From Anaerolineae bacterium (GTDB lineage: Bacteria; Chloroflexota; Anaerolineae; Aggregatilineales; UBA2796), in assembly GCA_019637615.1 (NCBI GenBank), contig JAHBVJ010000011.1, positions 1 to 64,000 on the forward strand: DNA of 64,000 nt, in the 5' to 3' direction. The notes under the pieces were generated by a model. It was not told the DNA's origin. It worked only from the letters and a program-made list of their open reading frames with translations, and ran no database searches. Both the position numbers and the translations under genes were made by a program. Positions 44,374 to 52,311 of this stretch are shown in pieces; the first letter of the stretch is position 1; the number at the start of each line of letters is the position of its first letter.

Positions 44374-46554
44374 TTATTTCTTCGCGACTTCTGGACGCGT
44401 AAGGTTAGCCACTGCATCTTTCCCGCCGACGGCTTCGATGCTGTCGTACAGGACTTGCATGATGTAGTGTGCATTGTGGGCGAACTGACCGGGATCCTTG
44501 ACCGCGTACTGGTAGTTGTAGGCAGCGCGCAGCAGGTTCGGCGTCCACTTCACAAAGGCATTCTTCGCGTTGATTTCGTCTGGGTCGCCCTTGCCGTTAT
44601 CATTGGTATCGATGAACCAATACGGATAGCTGGCGGCGTTGTAAACGATGCTCGTACCAGTCTTATCCTTGGCATACGCGGAGAGCGATTCGAGCAGCTT
44701 AGCTTGGAACGCGCTAATCTCGGCCTTGATGCCTTCTTTTGCATCGCCGTTGCCATCGTAATCGACATCATCCTTGTCACCGCGGATGTCATCAATGGTG
44801 TCTGCGTCTTCGTGGCAGTCCAAGCACGCGTCTTCATCGATCTTCAGCGTGTGAACATCATGGCAATCGCTACAAACGGCAGCATCTTCTTCATCCATGA
44901 TGAAGCGACCGTTGTATTCTTTGCCGTCGAACTGGTAAGCGCCCTTGACCTCGTCACCGAAGATCGTCGCACCCGCCGCAAAGTAGTGGACATTGCGGAA
45001 GTTGAGCTTGTCGGTCACTTCGTCATCACCCACCTTGGCGGCGGCGATGGCTTTGTTCACGCTCACGGTCGACTCACGACCCTGATGGCAGTTCAAGCAC
45101 AGGTTCGCCTTGACGCCCTCACCAAAGCTCACGACTGCGCCGCTGGGGAAGGTCACTTTGTCGGAAACGCGCAGGGTGAAATCTGGAATCTTGTCGTGGC
45201 ACGTTGTGCAGGCCAGCGACGTGGAAGGCTCAACGGCGATATTGGTGTTGTTCTTCAAGAAGGTGGGCAGACCGCTGGCGGTGTGGCACTTGGCGCACGT
45301 ACCGGGGACTTCACCTTCGGCATCCCAATGGCGGAATGGTTCGCCAGTGGCGTCGAAGTGTCCGGGGTCATTGCGAACGAGGCCAGCCGTCGCCTTGTCG
45401 CCGCCTTCTACCTTACTGTTGAGCGACTCGGTCGAGTCGTACAGCAGTTCAATGATGTAGGCTGCGTTGTGCGCGAACTTGCCCGGATCCTTGACCGACA
45501 CTTGGTAGTTGTAAGCGGCCTGCAACAAACGGGCAGTAAAGCTCTTGTAGCCATTATCTGCCGTCGCTTCGTCGTCGTCTACCTTACCATTGGTGTTCTT
45601 GTCATTGAAGAAATACGGATAAGCGGCAGGCGAATAAGCGATTGGTGCTTTGGCAACTTCGGTCGCATATTTCTGGATGCTCGTCATCAGAGCTTCCTGC
45701 ATACCGACGATTTCATCCGCTACGCCTTCGACAATGTTGCCATCGCCGTCATAGTCGGACAGCGATCCCTGCATACGGATGTTTTGGAGGTCTTCTTTGG
45801 ACTTCACATCTTCGTGGCAGGTCTTGCATTCTTCGACCTTGACTTCGAGCGTATGCGGGTCGTGGCAGCCAGCGCATGTGTTGTAACCATCAACATGCAT
45901 GAAGCGACGTTGATAGCTCTTACCCGCGTACTGATAGCCACCCTGCGCGTCCGAACCGTAGATCGTCGCCGCAGCCGCAAAGTAGTGGATATTCACGAAG
46001 TTCAAGTCTTTGCTGACAGTGTCTACATCGTCGGTCATCTTGGCTTTTTCGATAGCCGCGTTGACCTGCACCGTCGAGGCACGCCCTTGATGGCAAACCA
46101 TGCAGCGCGTGGAATCGCCCATGCCCTGCACCGTCACGCCGGACGGGAAGGACACAGTCTGTAGTTCACTGGCAACTGGGTTATGGCAACCGTTGCAGTT
46201 AATGACGCCGCCGATTGGCTTATCATCTTCAACTTTGCCAGCCGCTGTGCCGTCGCCACCGAGGAAATCGACATAACCAAGGGTGCTGTGGCATTGTGCG
46301 CAGGAAGCGGGGATTTTGCCTTCGGTGTTCCAATGGTTGAAGGCTTCGGCGTCTGTCTTGGCATGTGGGGAAGAAACCCATTTTTCATAGTAGTCTGCCA
46401 AGAATGTGGGTGGTTGTCCCAACGGATCCGTAATTGGTGCCGGAGGGGTCGTCGTTGGCCCGCCTTGGGCCGCTGTGGGGGTGGTGGTAGTCAAGCTAAG
46501 GCCAAAGATTACCAACAAACATCCACACAGAAGTAGGAATTGTGCGCGTCGCAT
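44374..46554 (-). CDS. secreted decaheme cytochrome c, tandem pentaheme duplication with EF-hand-like loops
   Basis: 726 residues with a cleavable signal (LLLCGCLLVIFGLSLTTTTP) and no C-terminal anchor. Two ~320-residue halves each carry five CxxCH sites in the same order (CAQCHS, CNGCHN, CMVCHQ, CAGCHD, CKTCHE; then CAKCHT, CTTCHD, CLNCHQ, CSDCHD, CLDCHE) and the same landmarks (HYFAAxATI, YNYQxxVKDPGxFAHNAxYI). Between the hemes and the helical end of each half lie Asp-rich loops DYDGDGNIVEG and DKNTNGKVDDDE, then DYDGNGDAKEG and DTNDNGKGDPDE, which look like Ca-binding EF-hand or dockerin loops. The ATG has an AAGGAG site. Probably an extracellular electron carrier. Confidence 0.9.
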   Translation of the reverse strand: MRRAQFLLLCGCLLVIFGLSLTTTTPTAAQGGPTTTPPAPITDPLGQPPTFLADYYEKWVSSPHAKTDAEAFNHWNTEGKIPASCAQCHSTLGYVDFLGGDGTAAGKVEDDKPIGGVINCNGCHNPVASELQTVSFPSGVTVQGMGDSTRCMVCHQGRASTVQVNAAIEKAKMTDDVDTVSKDLNFVNIHYFAAAATIYGSDAQGGYQYAGKSYQRRFMHVDGYNTCAGCHDPHTLEVKVEECKTCHEDVKSKEDLQNIRMQGSLSDYDGDGNIVEGVADEIVGMQEALMTSIQKYATEVAKAPIAYSPAAYPYFFNDKNTNGKVDDDEATADNGYKSFTARLLQAAYNYQVSVKDPGKFAHNAAYIIELLYDSTESLNSKVEGGDKATAGLVRNDPGHFDATGEPFRHWDAEGEVPGTCAKCHTASGLPTFLKNNTNIAVEPSTSLACTTCHDKIPDFTLRVSDKVTFPSGAVVSFGEGVKANLCLNCHQGRESTVSVNKAIAAAKVGDDEVTDKLNFRNVHYFAAGATIFGDEVKGAYQFDGKEYNGRFIMDEEDAAVCSDCHDVHTLKIDEDACLDCHEDADTIDDIRGDKDDVDYDGNGDAKEGIKAEISAFQAKLLESLSAYAKDKTGTSIVYNAASYPYWFIDTNDNGKGDPDEINAKNAFVKWTPNLLRAAYNYQYAVKDPGQFAHNAHYIMQVLYDSIEAVGGKDAVANLTRPEVAKK

Positions 46555-46858
46555 ATGGCTCCTTCCGGAAAATAATGTAATGCTCGCACAGAACTAAGTT
46601 AGCGATGGAGCTTCATAAGTTCCCGATTTTCTATTTGCTTGGCGTACGCTCCTCTTATACATACCAAGCCTTAAGGTTTGGACGTTACCAGAACATCTCC
46701 TTACATAGTAGAAGGTTGTCCTCGCTGTCCACAGTGACAAACATCAGGTTGCTTGTAGATCATCCTCCTCTACTCAAGTTTCACGCCCGCGAATGAGCGA
46801 AATCAGGAGTGACTTTTGTCATGTCACTCCCGAATATCAGCCTTAATGTTGGATCAGC
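46555..46858. other. 304-bp region between the decaheme gene and the ccm operon
   Basis: No gene seen. It contains the promoter side of the decaheme gene, a motif AGTGACAAACATCAGGTTGC at 46733-46752 whose complement resembles the GCAA...GTCAC elements near other cytochrome genes, and the ccm terminator hairpin. Confidence 0.4.
46806..46830 (-). terminator. hairpin at the end of the ccm operon
   Basis: GGAGTGAC (46806-46813) and GTCACTCC (46823-46830) form an 8-bp stem with a 9-base loop, 28 bases past the ccmD stop on the minus strand. TGATTTCG follows, a weak T-tract. Confidence 0.6.
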
Positions 46859-46999
46859 CTATTTGCTAACCGTGATCTTTTCGATCTGCTGTGCGGTCTT
46901 GCGCAGACGGTAGACTAAGCTGACAGAATAAATGCCGATGATGGTGGCAATCGCCGTCAATCCCAGCAGTAAATATCCAGAAGTATCAGGGGTCATCAT
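46859..46999 (-). CDS. ccmD: CcmD-like small heme-exporter subunit
   Basis: A 46-residue protein, below usual calling thresholds. One membrane helix (about residues 9-30, YLLLGLTAIATIIGIYSVSL) is followed by a basic C-terminal helix (VYRLRKTAQQIEKI), the classic CcmD layout. It starts with two adjacent ATG codons behind an AGAGGAGG site, 21 bases after ccmC, and ends the ccm operon. CcmD holds the CcmABC-heme-CcmE complex together and allows release of loaded CcmE. Confidence 0.8.
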   Translation of the reverse strand: MMTPDTSGYLLLGLTAIATIIGIYSVSLVYRLRKTAQQIEKITVSK

Positions 47000-47020
47000 G
47001 TCCTCCTCTAAGGCGCATCA

Positions 47021-47785
47021 CTAGCGATTGAATAAACTGGCTTTGACGTTGGCGAGCTTTTCCAGCTTGTCTTGTAGACGAATGCGGTACCACAGCAACG
47101 TAGCCGGAACGAGCAGCGCCCACACCAACATGTTCACGCCGATTGCCGCGCCCATCCCACCGCTAACGGCGAATCCGCCCTGCGCGTTCTGAGAGCTAGG
47201 GCCAAACACGGTCGGGTGAATCGTGTCGGGACGGATGCGCGAGATCACCAGCGTCAGCAGCACGGTGACGATGGCGAGGATGCCATAAACGGCGGCAAAG
47301 CGGCGGCGTGTCTCGGTCGTTTCAATCGCATTCCGCAGCACCAGATACGCGCTGTAGGTGAGCGCCATGATCGCTTCAATCGTCAGGCGCGGATCCCACG
47401 TCCACCACGCGTTCCAAATTGGGCGCGCCCAGATCATGCCCGTGATCAGGTTCACCAGCGCCAGCGCGATACCAACTTCGACGCCGGACACCGCCAGCGT
47501 ATCCCATTTCGTTTGGCGGGTGCGGAGGTACATGACGCCACCAACGACAGTCATACTAAACGCCACGAACGCACCCATGAAGGCAGGCATGTGCAGATAG
47601 AAAATGCGCTGGATGTCGCCTTGCACGGCGTCGGTTCCGGCATACACAAGCGCCATATACAAGCCAATAATCACGCCAAGAATGGCGGCGATAGTGAGAA
47701 TGCGCAGCAGTGCTGGCGTACTCTCGGCGGTTCTCTCCCTTGCTGGTGCATCACTGATGCCGGGAACCTCGTGAGCGATACTCAT
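47021..47785 (-). CDS. ccmC: heme exporter subunit CcmC
   Basis: 254 residues, six transmembrane helices. The periplasmic tryptophan-rich WWD motif is present as WNAWWTWDPRLTIEAIMA, and conserved heme-ligand His residues occur in FYLHMPAFMGAF and in the later loop TIHPTVFG. CcmC delivers heme to CcmE. An AAGGG site precedes the ATG. About 80 bases separate it from ccmB. Confidence 0.93.
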   Translation of the reverse strand: MSIAHEVPGISDAPARERTAESTPALLRILTIAAILGVIIGLYMALVYAGTDAVQGDIQRIFYLHMPAFMGAFVAFSMTVVGGVMYLRTRQTKWDTLAVSGVEVGIALALVNLITGMIWARPIWNAWWTWDPRLTIEAIMALTYSAYLVLRNAIETTETRRRFAAVYGILAIVTVLLTLVISRIRPDTIHPTVFGPSSQNAQGGFAVSGGMGAAIGVNMLVWALLVPATLLWYRIRLQDKLEKLANVKASLFNR

Positions 47786-47865
47786 GTTGTTTCAACCCTT
47801 TCTTCGTCGTCAACCTAAGTTTGTTGTTCCCCGGCACAGATGCATCATGCGCCCGGGCAGTATTG

Positions 47866-48561
47866 TCATTCTTCGAGCACAAAGCCATACATGGCATAAC
47901 AGGCAATCAGATAAACGAGATCGACCAGCACCAGCATTTCAATCCACGGTGCCCAATCGACCAGCGGCGCATTCCCAAGAGCAGCGGTAGTCGCCTTCAC
48001 CACTGATAGGACTACGGGCAGCGCCATCGGCAGCATCACGATCGGCAGCAAGCTGTCGCGGGCGCGTGTTTGCGCCGTCATCGTCGCCAGCAGCGTGCCG
48101 ATGGTGGTCAGACCGAGCGTTCCCAACGGCAGCAGCACTAGCAGCCACAGGCTCAGGCCGGGCAGGTTGTACAGCACCACTGCCAGCGCCAGCAGCAGCA
48201 CTCCTACCGAGATCGAGAACAGGAAATTGCCGACCAGCTTGCCGAGGAAAATCGACACACGGCTGATTGAAGCCGTCAACATGGCGTCTAGCCCGCCCTG
48301 TTCACGCTCCATCGCCATGCTGCGGTTCAGGCCGAGGATAGTGGCAAACGCCACTGTCACCCATACCACGCCGCTGATCGCATCCTGACGCGCCACGCGG
48401 TCAAGATCGAGCGCGAAGCTGAAGATCAGCAGACTCAGTGTGGCGAACACCGCCATCGTGCTCATCATTTCGCGGCTGCGGAACTCCGCGATCAAGTCCT
48501 TCTGCGCGATAAGCCAGCTTGCCTTGAAGAAGGGCGTTACTATCGTTGAATCCTTCATCAT
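47866..48561 (-). CDS. ccmB: heme exporter permease CcmB
   Basis: 231 residues with six hydrophobic helices. KASWLIAQKDLIAEFRSREM is the CcmB N-terminal cytosolic signature (KDLxxExRxxE), followed by FILGLNRSMAMEREQGGLDAML-like and a late GTLLATMTAQTRARDSLLPI. The ATG at 48561 overlaps the ccmA stop by one base (TGATG); a TTG one codon upstream is less likely. It forms the ABC exporter with CcmA, whose ATPase action releases holo-CcmE. Confidence 0.93.
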   Translation of the reverse strand: MMKDSTIVTPFFKASWLIAQKDLIAEFRSREMMSTMAVFATLSLLIFSFALDLDRVARQDAISGVVWVTVAFATILGLNRSMAMEREQGGLDAMLTASISRVSIFLGKLVGNFLFSISVGVLLLALAVVLYNLPGLSLWLLVLLPLGTLGLTTIGTLLATMTAQTRARDSLLPIVMLPMALPVVLSVVKATTAALGNAPLVDWAPWIEMLVLVDLVYLIACYAMYGFVLEE

Positions 48562-49346
48562 CAAGCCTCGTGTTCCCGCATGGAGGACATGCCTGTAACT
48601 GCTGTATACCGTCGTGCTAATGTGTCGCCTTGAATATCTTCATTGGCGGCGTCCCACGCGATCACCCCGCGCGACAGGATCAAGAATCGATCTGCCAGTT
48701 GTGCGGCATGGTCGATCTGGTGTGTTACCATCAATATCGTGCGTCCCTCAGCCCGCGCCGCCCGCAGTACTTTGTCGAGTCCCGCGCTGGCATCTTGATC
48801 CAAGCCTGTATACGGCTCATCCATCAGCAAAATGCTAGGGTCATGCACCAGCGCACGGGCAATGCTCAAACGCTGCTGCATTCCGCGTGAGAACGAGCGC
48901 ACCACATCATCGGCGCGGTGTGCCAGCCCCACTTGTTCCAGCATGATTTCTACGCGTTCTTGAGCAGCTTTCTTCGAGAGGTTGTAGAGTTGCGCGAAGA
49001 ACATCAAGTTTTCGCGGGCGGTCAGACCTTCATACAGCAGCAACTTATGCCCCACCAGCCCGATCTGCGCCCGTACTTGTGCTGCCTCGCGTGGCAGTTC
49101 CCATCCGCCGATCAGCACCCGCCCCGTCGTCGGCCTGATCAACCCCGATAGCAGCTTCAACAAGGTAGACTTGCCGCTACCGTTCGGCCCCATCAGCGCC
49201 ACCAATTGACCGCGCACGAGGGTCAGATCGATCCCGCGCAGGACTGGTGCGCCGTCATACGCCTTGACGAGGTCGCGCAGTTCCACAATCGGACGGGTAG
49301 GCGCTTCGGAAGCAGCCGTACCCGCTAACGTCAGTGCGATGGACAT
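48561..49346 (-). CDS. ccmA: heme exporter ATPase CcmA
   Basis: ABC ATPase of 261 residues: Walker A LMGPNGSGKSTLLKLL, Q-loop AQIGLVGHKLLLYEGLTARE (typical CcmA), signature SFSRGMQQRLSIARAL, Walker B SILLMDEPYTGLD, switch MVTHQIDHAA. It begins 5 bases after the lipoprotein gene stop and is coupled to ccmB. Confidence 0.94.
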   Translation of the reverse strand: MSIALTLAGTAASEAPTRPIVELRDLVKAYDGAPVLRGIDLTLVRGQLVALMGPNGSGKSTLLKLLSGLIRPTTGRVLIGGWELPREAAQVRAQIGLVGHKLLLYEGLTARENLMFFAQLYNLSKKAAQERVEIMLEQVGLAHRADDVVRSFSRGMQQRLSIARALVHDPSILLMDEPYTGLDQDASAGLDKVLRAARAEGRTILMVTHQIDHAAQLADRFLILSRGVIAWDAANEDIQGDTLARRYTAVTGMSSMREHEA

Positions 49347-49351
49347 TGTGG

Positions 49352-50755
49352 TTATTCCTCAACGCCCATCAATCCGGCGATCCGTGCTTTCAACGCTTTG
49401 CGGCGGCGTTGGTAGGCCGCGTCTGAAATGCGGTTGTTGCTGTGCAAATCGTCAAGCTGCGCTAATTCCGCCAATAACGGGTTAATCTGCGCCTGCTTAT
49501 CTTGCGGGGCGGGTTTGGCAGCGTGTTTCGCGCCAACATTAGCGCCCGCATGAGCCAGCATCGGTTGATTATTCATGATCCCGCGACGGCGATCTTGGAT
49601 GAACAAGAAGGTGCCGATCAGGATGAACGTCAACCCGCCGCCAAAGAACAACCCTAACAGCAGATCATGCGAGATTCCGCCCGATGTGCTTGTTGAAGCA
49701 CTCGCTGTCGTGGACGAGGAAGACGCCGGTACGGTTGTCGCTGCCAGTGCGGCGGATTGTGCAGCCGTGACCGCGCCCTTCATCTCGATCCGTAAGCTGC
49801 TGCCAGCCTTACTCTGTACCGTCGCTTTGAATGGGCGGTACAGTACATTACCCATTTGCAGGGGGTCACTCGCCGTCAGCGTCGTATCGCCAAGCGTCGC
49901 CGTCACATTCAAATCGGACGGATACACGATCAACTGCACATCGCCCGCGACGGCATAATCAATCGGCAGATCGAGCACGGTGCTTGCCGCGTCATACGGC
50001 ATCTGGTAGCTGAAGTGGACGAGATGGCGTTCATTCGGGAACACAGCGTCGGTATCGATCACCTGATGCGTCGTATCGTCCGTCACATAGCGATCTTCGC
50101 CGTTATTGAAGCTTTCGATCTTGGCGGTCGGCGGGAAGGCCATCCGCACCGATGCATACTGACCGTCTTTCGGCTGTTCAGTCGTCGTGAAAACTTTATC
50201 GCCCGTGTTGTTCACGCGGGTCATCTGGACGACATACAAGCCATCTGTGCTTGCCGTGAGTTGCATCACAATCGTCGCGACTTGCACCGCTGCCGGATCG
50301 CTCGTGCTGCTGTAGATTGTCAGCGGCACCGTCATCGATCCAGTCGTGGGATCGCCTTGCACCAGATCGCTGTTGAATGCACGCCCTTCGAATGTGGTAG
50401 ACACGAAATAAGTATGATCAGACTGGATCGTGATGTTATCGAAGCTGTATTTGCCTTGCGCGTCAGCCGTGCCATTGACCGTCGCCTCCTGCATGGAAGC
50501 GTCAATATTGTGCAGCATCACGGCTTGATTCGCGGGCACTGATGCGCCAGAGGTGCCCATCGCCAGTGTACCCGTGATTTTGCCCGTTACGGGCGGCACG
50601 GTGACTTGTGGGGTCAGCGTCAAACTCGCGTGCGGATTTTCGGTGACGGATGGCATGGTCGCGACCACCGATGGTTCACTGCTCAATCCTCCACACCCCG
50701 TGAGGATGAGCGCCATCAGCAGTGTCAACCCGATGAAAGATTTTTTTGTATACAC
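49352..50755 (-). CDS. lipoprotein with regulatory-like beta domain, inside the ccm operon
   Basis: A GTG-started 467-residue protein. The lipobox LILTGCGG is followed by a carboxypeptidase-regulatory-like domain (GKITGTLAMGTSGASVPANQ, AQGKYSFDNITI) and further beta-rich sequence to about residue 340. A S/T-rich linker, one transmembrane helix (LLLGLFFGGGLTFILIGTFL) and a cytosolic tail with a short-HMM-like helix pair (INPLLAELAQLDDLHSNNRIS, AAYQRRRKALKARI) follow. That pattern resembles a CcmI/SHOCT-like end. It is not a standard Ccm gene; its fixed place between ccmI-like and ccmA suggests a role in apocytochrome or heme handling. Confidence 0.7.
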   Translation of the reverse strand: MYTKKSFIGLTLLMALILTGCGGLSSEPSVVATMPSVTENPHASLTLTPQVTVPPVTGKITGTLAMGTSGASVPANQAVMLHNIDASMQEATVNGTADAQGKYSFDNITIQSDHTYFVSTTFEGRAFNSDLVQGDPTTGSMTVPLTIYSSTSDPAAVQVATIVMQLTASTDGLYVVQMTRVNNTGDKVFTTTEQPKDGQYASVRMAFPPTAKIESFNNGEDRYVTDDTTHQVIDTDAVFPNERHLVHFSYQMPYDAASTVLDLPIDYAVAGDVQLIVYPSDLNVTATLGDTTLTASDPLQMGNVLYRPFKATVQSKAGSSLRIEMKGAVTAAQSAALAATTVPASSSSTTASASTSTSGGISHDLLLGLFFGGGLTFILIGTFLFIQDRRRGIMNNQPMLAHAGANVGAKHAAKPAPQDKQAQINPLLAELAQLDDLHSNNRISDAAYQRRRKALKARIAGLMGVEE

Positions 50756-50788
50756 GACATTCTCCCCTTGTATCCCCTCACGGCGCGG

Positions 50789-51178
50789 TTAATGCGCCGT
50801 GGAGCGTGCTGAACGGCGATAAGCCGCCAGCGCTTGCTCGACCGGATCAACTTCTTGATCTTCCGGTTCGTCTACTTCGCTTTCGTAAACTTCCTCTGCC
50901 CCAAGCTGTCCGGCAGCATCCAACGCCTGCAACGCCGCGATGCCCCGTTGAAGCCACAATTCGCGTTCGCGCTGATATGCCTCAGCCTCGATCTTCCCCG
51001 TCGAGAAGTCCTCGTCCAGATCGCGGATGGCGACGAGTGCGCGTTCGTAAGCCGCATTCAAGCTGAGATCACGGACGACTGCCGTCTTGCCACGGCGCTT
51101 TGAGATCAATGGGGATGCCACCCATAGCACCACCAAGATGATCAGCGTCAGGGAGATTCCCATACCTTCAAAGCTCAT
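50789..51178 (-). CDS. CcmI N-terminal-like protein
   Basis: 129 residues: one N-terminal membrane helix (SLTLIILVVLWVASPLISKR), then a helical region with AAYERALVAIRDLDEDFSTGKIEAEAYQRERELWLQRGIAAL. The D-x-x-TGK[IL]xxxxYxxxR pattern matches the N-terminal part of CcmI/CycH, which presents apocytochrome to the ligation complex. The TPR part of full CcmI is missing. It lies 13 bases after ccmG and 33 bases before the lipoprotein gene. Confidence 0.75.
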   Translation of the reverse strand: MSFEGMGISLTLIILVVLWVASPLISKRRGKTAVVRDLSLNAAYERALVAIRDLDEDFSTGKIEAEAYQRERELWLQRGIAALQALDAAGQLGAEEVYESEVDEPEDQEVDPVEQALAAYRRSARSTAH

Positions 51179-51191
51179 GTTCTGCTCCCTT

Positions 51192-51788
51192 TTACGACTT
51201 CGCCAGCGCGGCGTCGATCAATTTGCCCAATTCCGGCTGTGTCAGCGGCGCGGGCACAAACGCGCTGATATTTCCCTGTCGATCTACGATGAACGTTTCC
51301 GGCACGCCTTGGATCGCGTACTCCTCGGAAATCGCCGTTTTGAAGTCCAAGCCGTTGATATACGTCACGCCGTGCTTTTCGAGGAATTTCTTGGCTTCGC
51401 GCTCGGTATCGGTATATGCCACGCCGAGGAAAACCACGCCTTTGTCCTTGTATTGTTCCCAAGTTGCTTGCACTTCGGGCGCTTCGTACTGGCACGGGGC
51501 GCACCAACTTGCCCAGAAGTTGATTACCACCACCTGACCGCGCAAATCCTTCAGCGACACTTCGTTGCCGTCGAATGTCTTGAGCGTGAACAGCGGCGCT
51601 GCGCCCGTCGTCGGCTGACCGGCCTGCTGACGGATCAACCCTAGTGCGAACACGATCCCGATGGCGACGATGAGCAGCAATACGGCGATGCCAGCTTTTC
51701 CAACGCCTGTGCCTGTCTTTGGCTGCGCGGATGTCGTCTCGATGTCCATAGCGTCTACCGCTTCGATAGGTGTACTAACCTGACTCAT
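51192..51788 (-). CDS. ccmG: thiol-disulfide oxidoreductase CcmG/ResA type
   Basis: 198 residues with one membrane helix (GKAGIAVLLLIVAIGIVFAL) and an extracytoplasmic thioredoxin fold. The active site is WASWCAPCQYEAPEV, the DsbE/ResA/CcmG type, with the cis-Pro loop GVPETFIVDRQG. It keeps apocytochrome cysteines reduced for heme attachment. Confidence 0.93.
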   Translation of the reverse strand: MSQVSTPIEAVDAMDIETTSAQPKTGTGVGKAGIAVLLLIVAIGIVFALGLIRQQAGQPTTGAAPLFTLKTFDGNEVSLKDLRGQVVVINFWASWCAPCQYEAPEVQATWEQYKDKGVVFLGVAYTDTEREAKKFLEKHGVTYINGLDFKTAISEEYAIQGVPETFIVDRQGNISAFVPAPLTQPELGKLIDAALAKS

Positions 51789-51804
51789 AATCGTCCCTAT
51801 CCTC

Positions 51805-52311
51805 TCAACGCAGCTTCGCTAGATCGTGTTCTAGCCGCGCCATATATTCATCATCAGTGTGTAAGGTGGGCTGTAGTTCCGCTGTGGCTGGTGCCGCTTC
51901 TGGAAGGCGGTCACGCTGCCGCAAATACCACAGCGCCGCGACAATCGCCAGCGCGCCCAAGACCCACGGCGTCACCAGCGACAGCGCCCGCAGTGTCGGA
52001 TCGACGGGCGTGCCAACGACGCGATCCCCGAAGCGGGTGACGAAATCATCGATCACCTGTTGGGGCGTCTTGCCTTCTTCCAATTGAATGCGGATTTCGT
52101 CGCGCCACTGTGCGCAAGCCGCCGTGCCGCACGTATCCAGTGTGATGTTTTCGCACACGGGGCAATACAGTTGTTTGGCGATGGCGTTCACCTGATCAGC
52201 CGTCACAGGCTTGGTTGGATCGCCTTGCGCAAAAGCCAGTTCACTTGGTGTGCTCAGGAATAAAAGCGCTGTCGCCGTCAGCAACAGCAGCATCAGTACC
52301 TTGGTCTTCAT
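51805..52311 (-). CDS. ccmH: CcmH thiol-reductase subunit, with two extra cysteines
   Basis: 168 residues: signal peptide or anchor, the redox motif QLYCPVCENI (usually LRCxxC), EIRIQLEEGKTPQQVIDDFVTRFGDRVV and a C-terminal transmembrane helix (SLVTPWVLGALAIVAALWYL). Right after the CxxC there are two further Cys (TCGTAAC, residues about 61 and 66) not present in the standard family. The ATG at 52311 overlaps the ccmF stop (ATGA). It reduces apocytochrome thiols in the CcmFH complex. Confidence 0.88.
   Translation of the reverse strand: MKTKVLMLLLLTATALLFLSTPSELAFAQGDPTKPVTADQVNAIAKQLYCPVCENITLDTCGTAACAQWRDEIRIQLEEGKTPQQVIDDFVTRFGDRVVGTPVDPTLRALSLVTPWVLGALAIVAALWYLRQRDRLPEAAPATAELQPTLHTDDEYMARLEHDLAKLR

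Noticed and set aside
44296..46164. 622-codon open frame on the plus strand opposite the decaheme gene
   Set aside because: It lies fully antisense to a clear ten-CxxCH cytochrome, lacks any motif, and arises from the codon bias of that gene.
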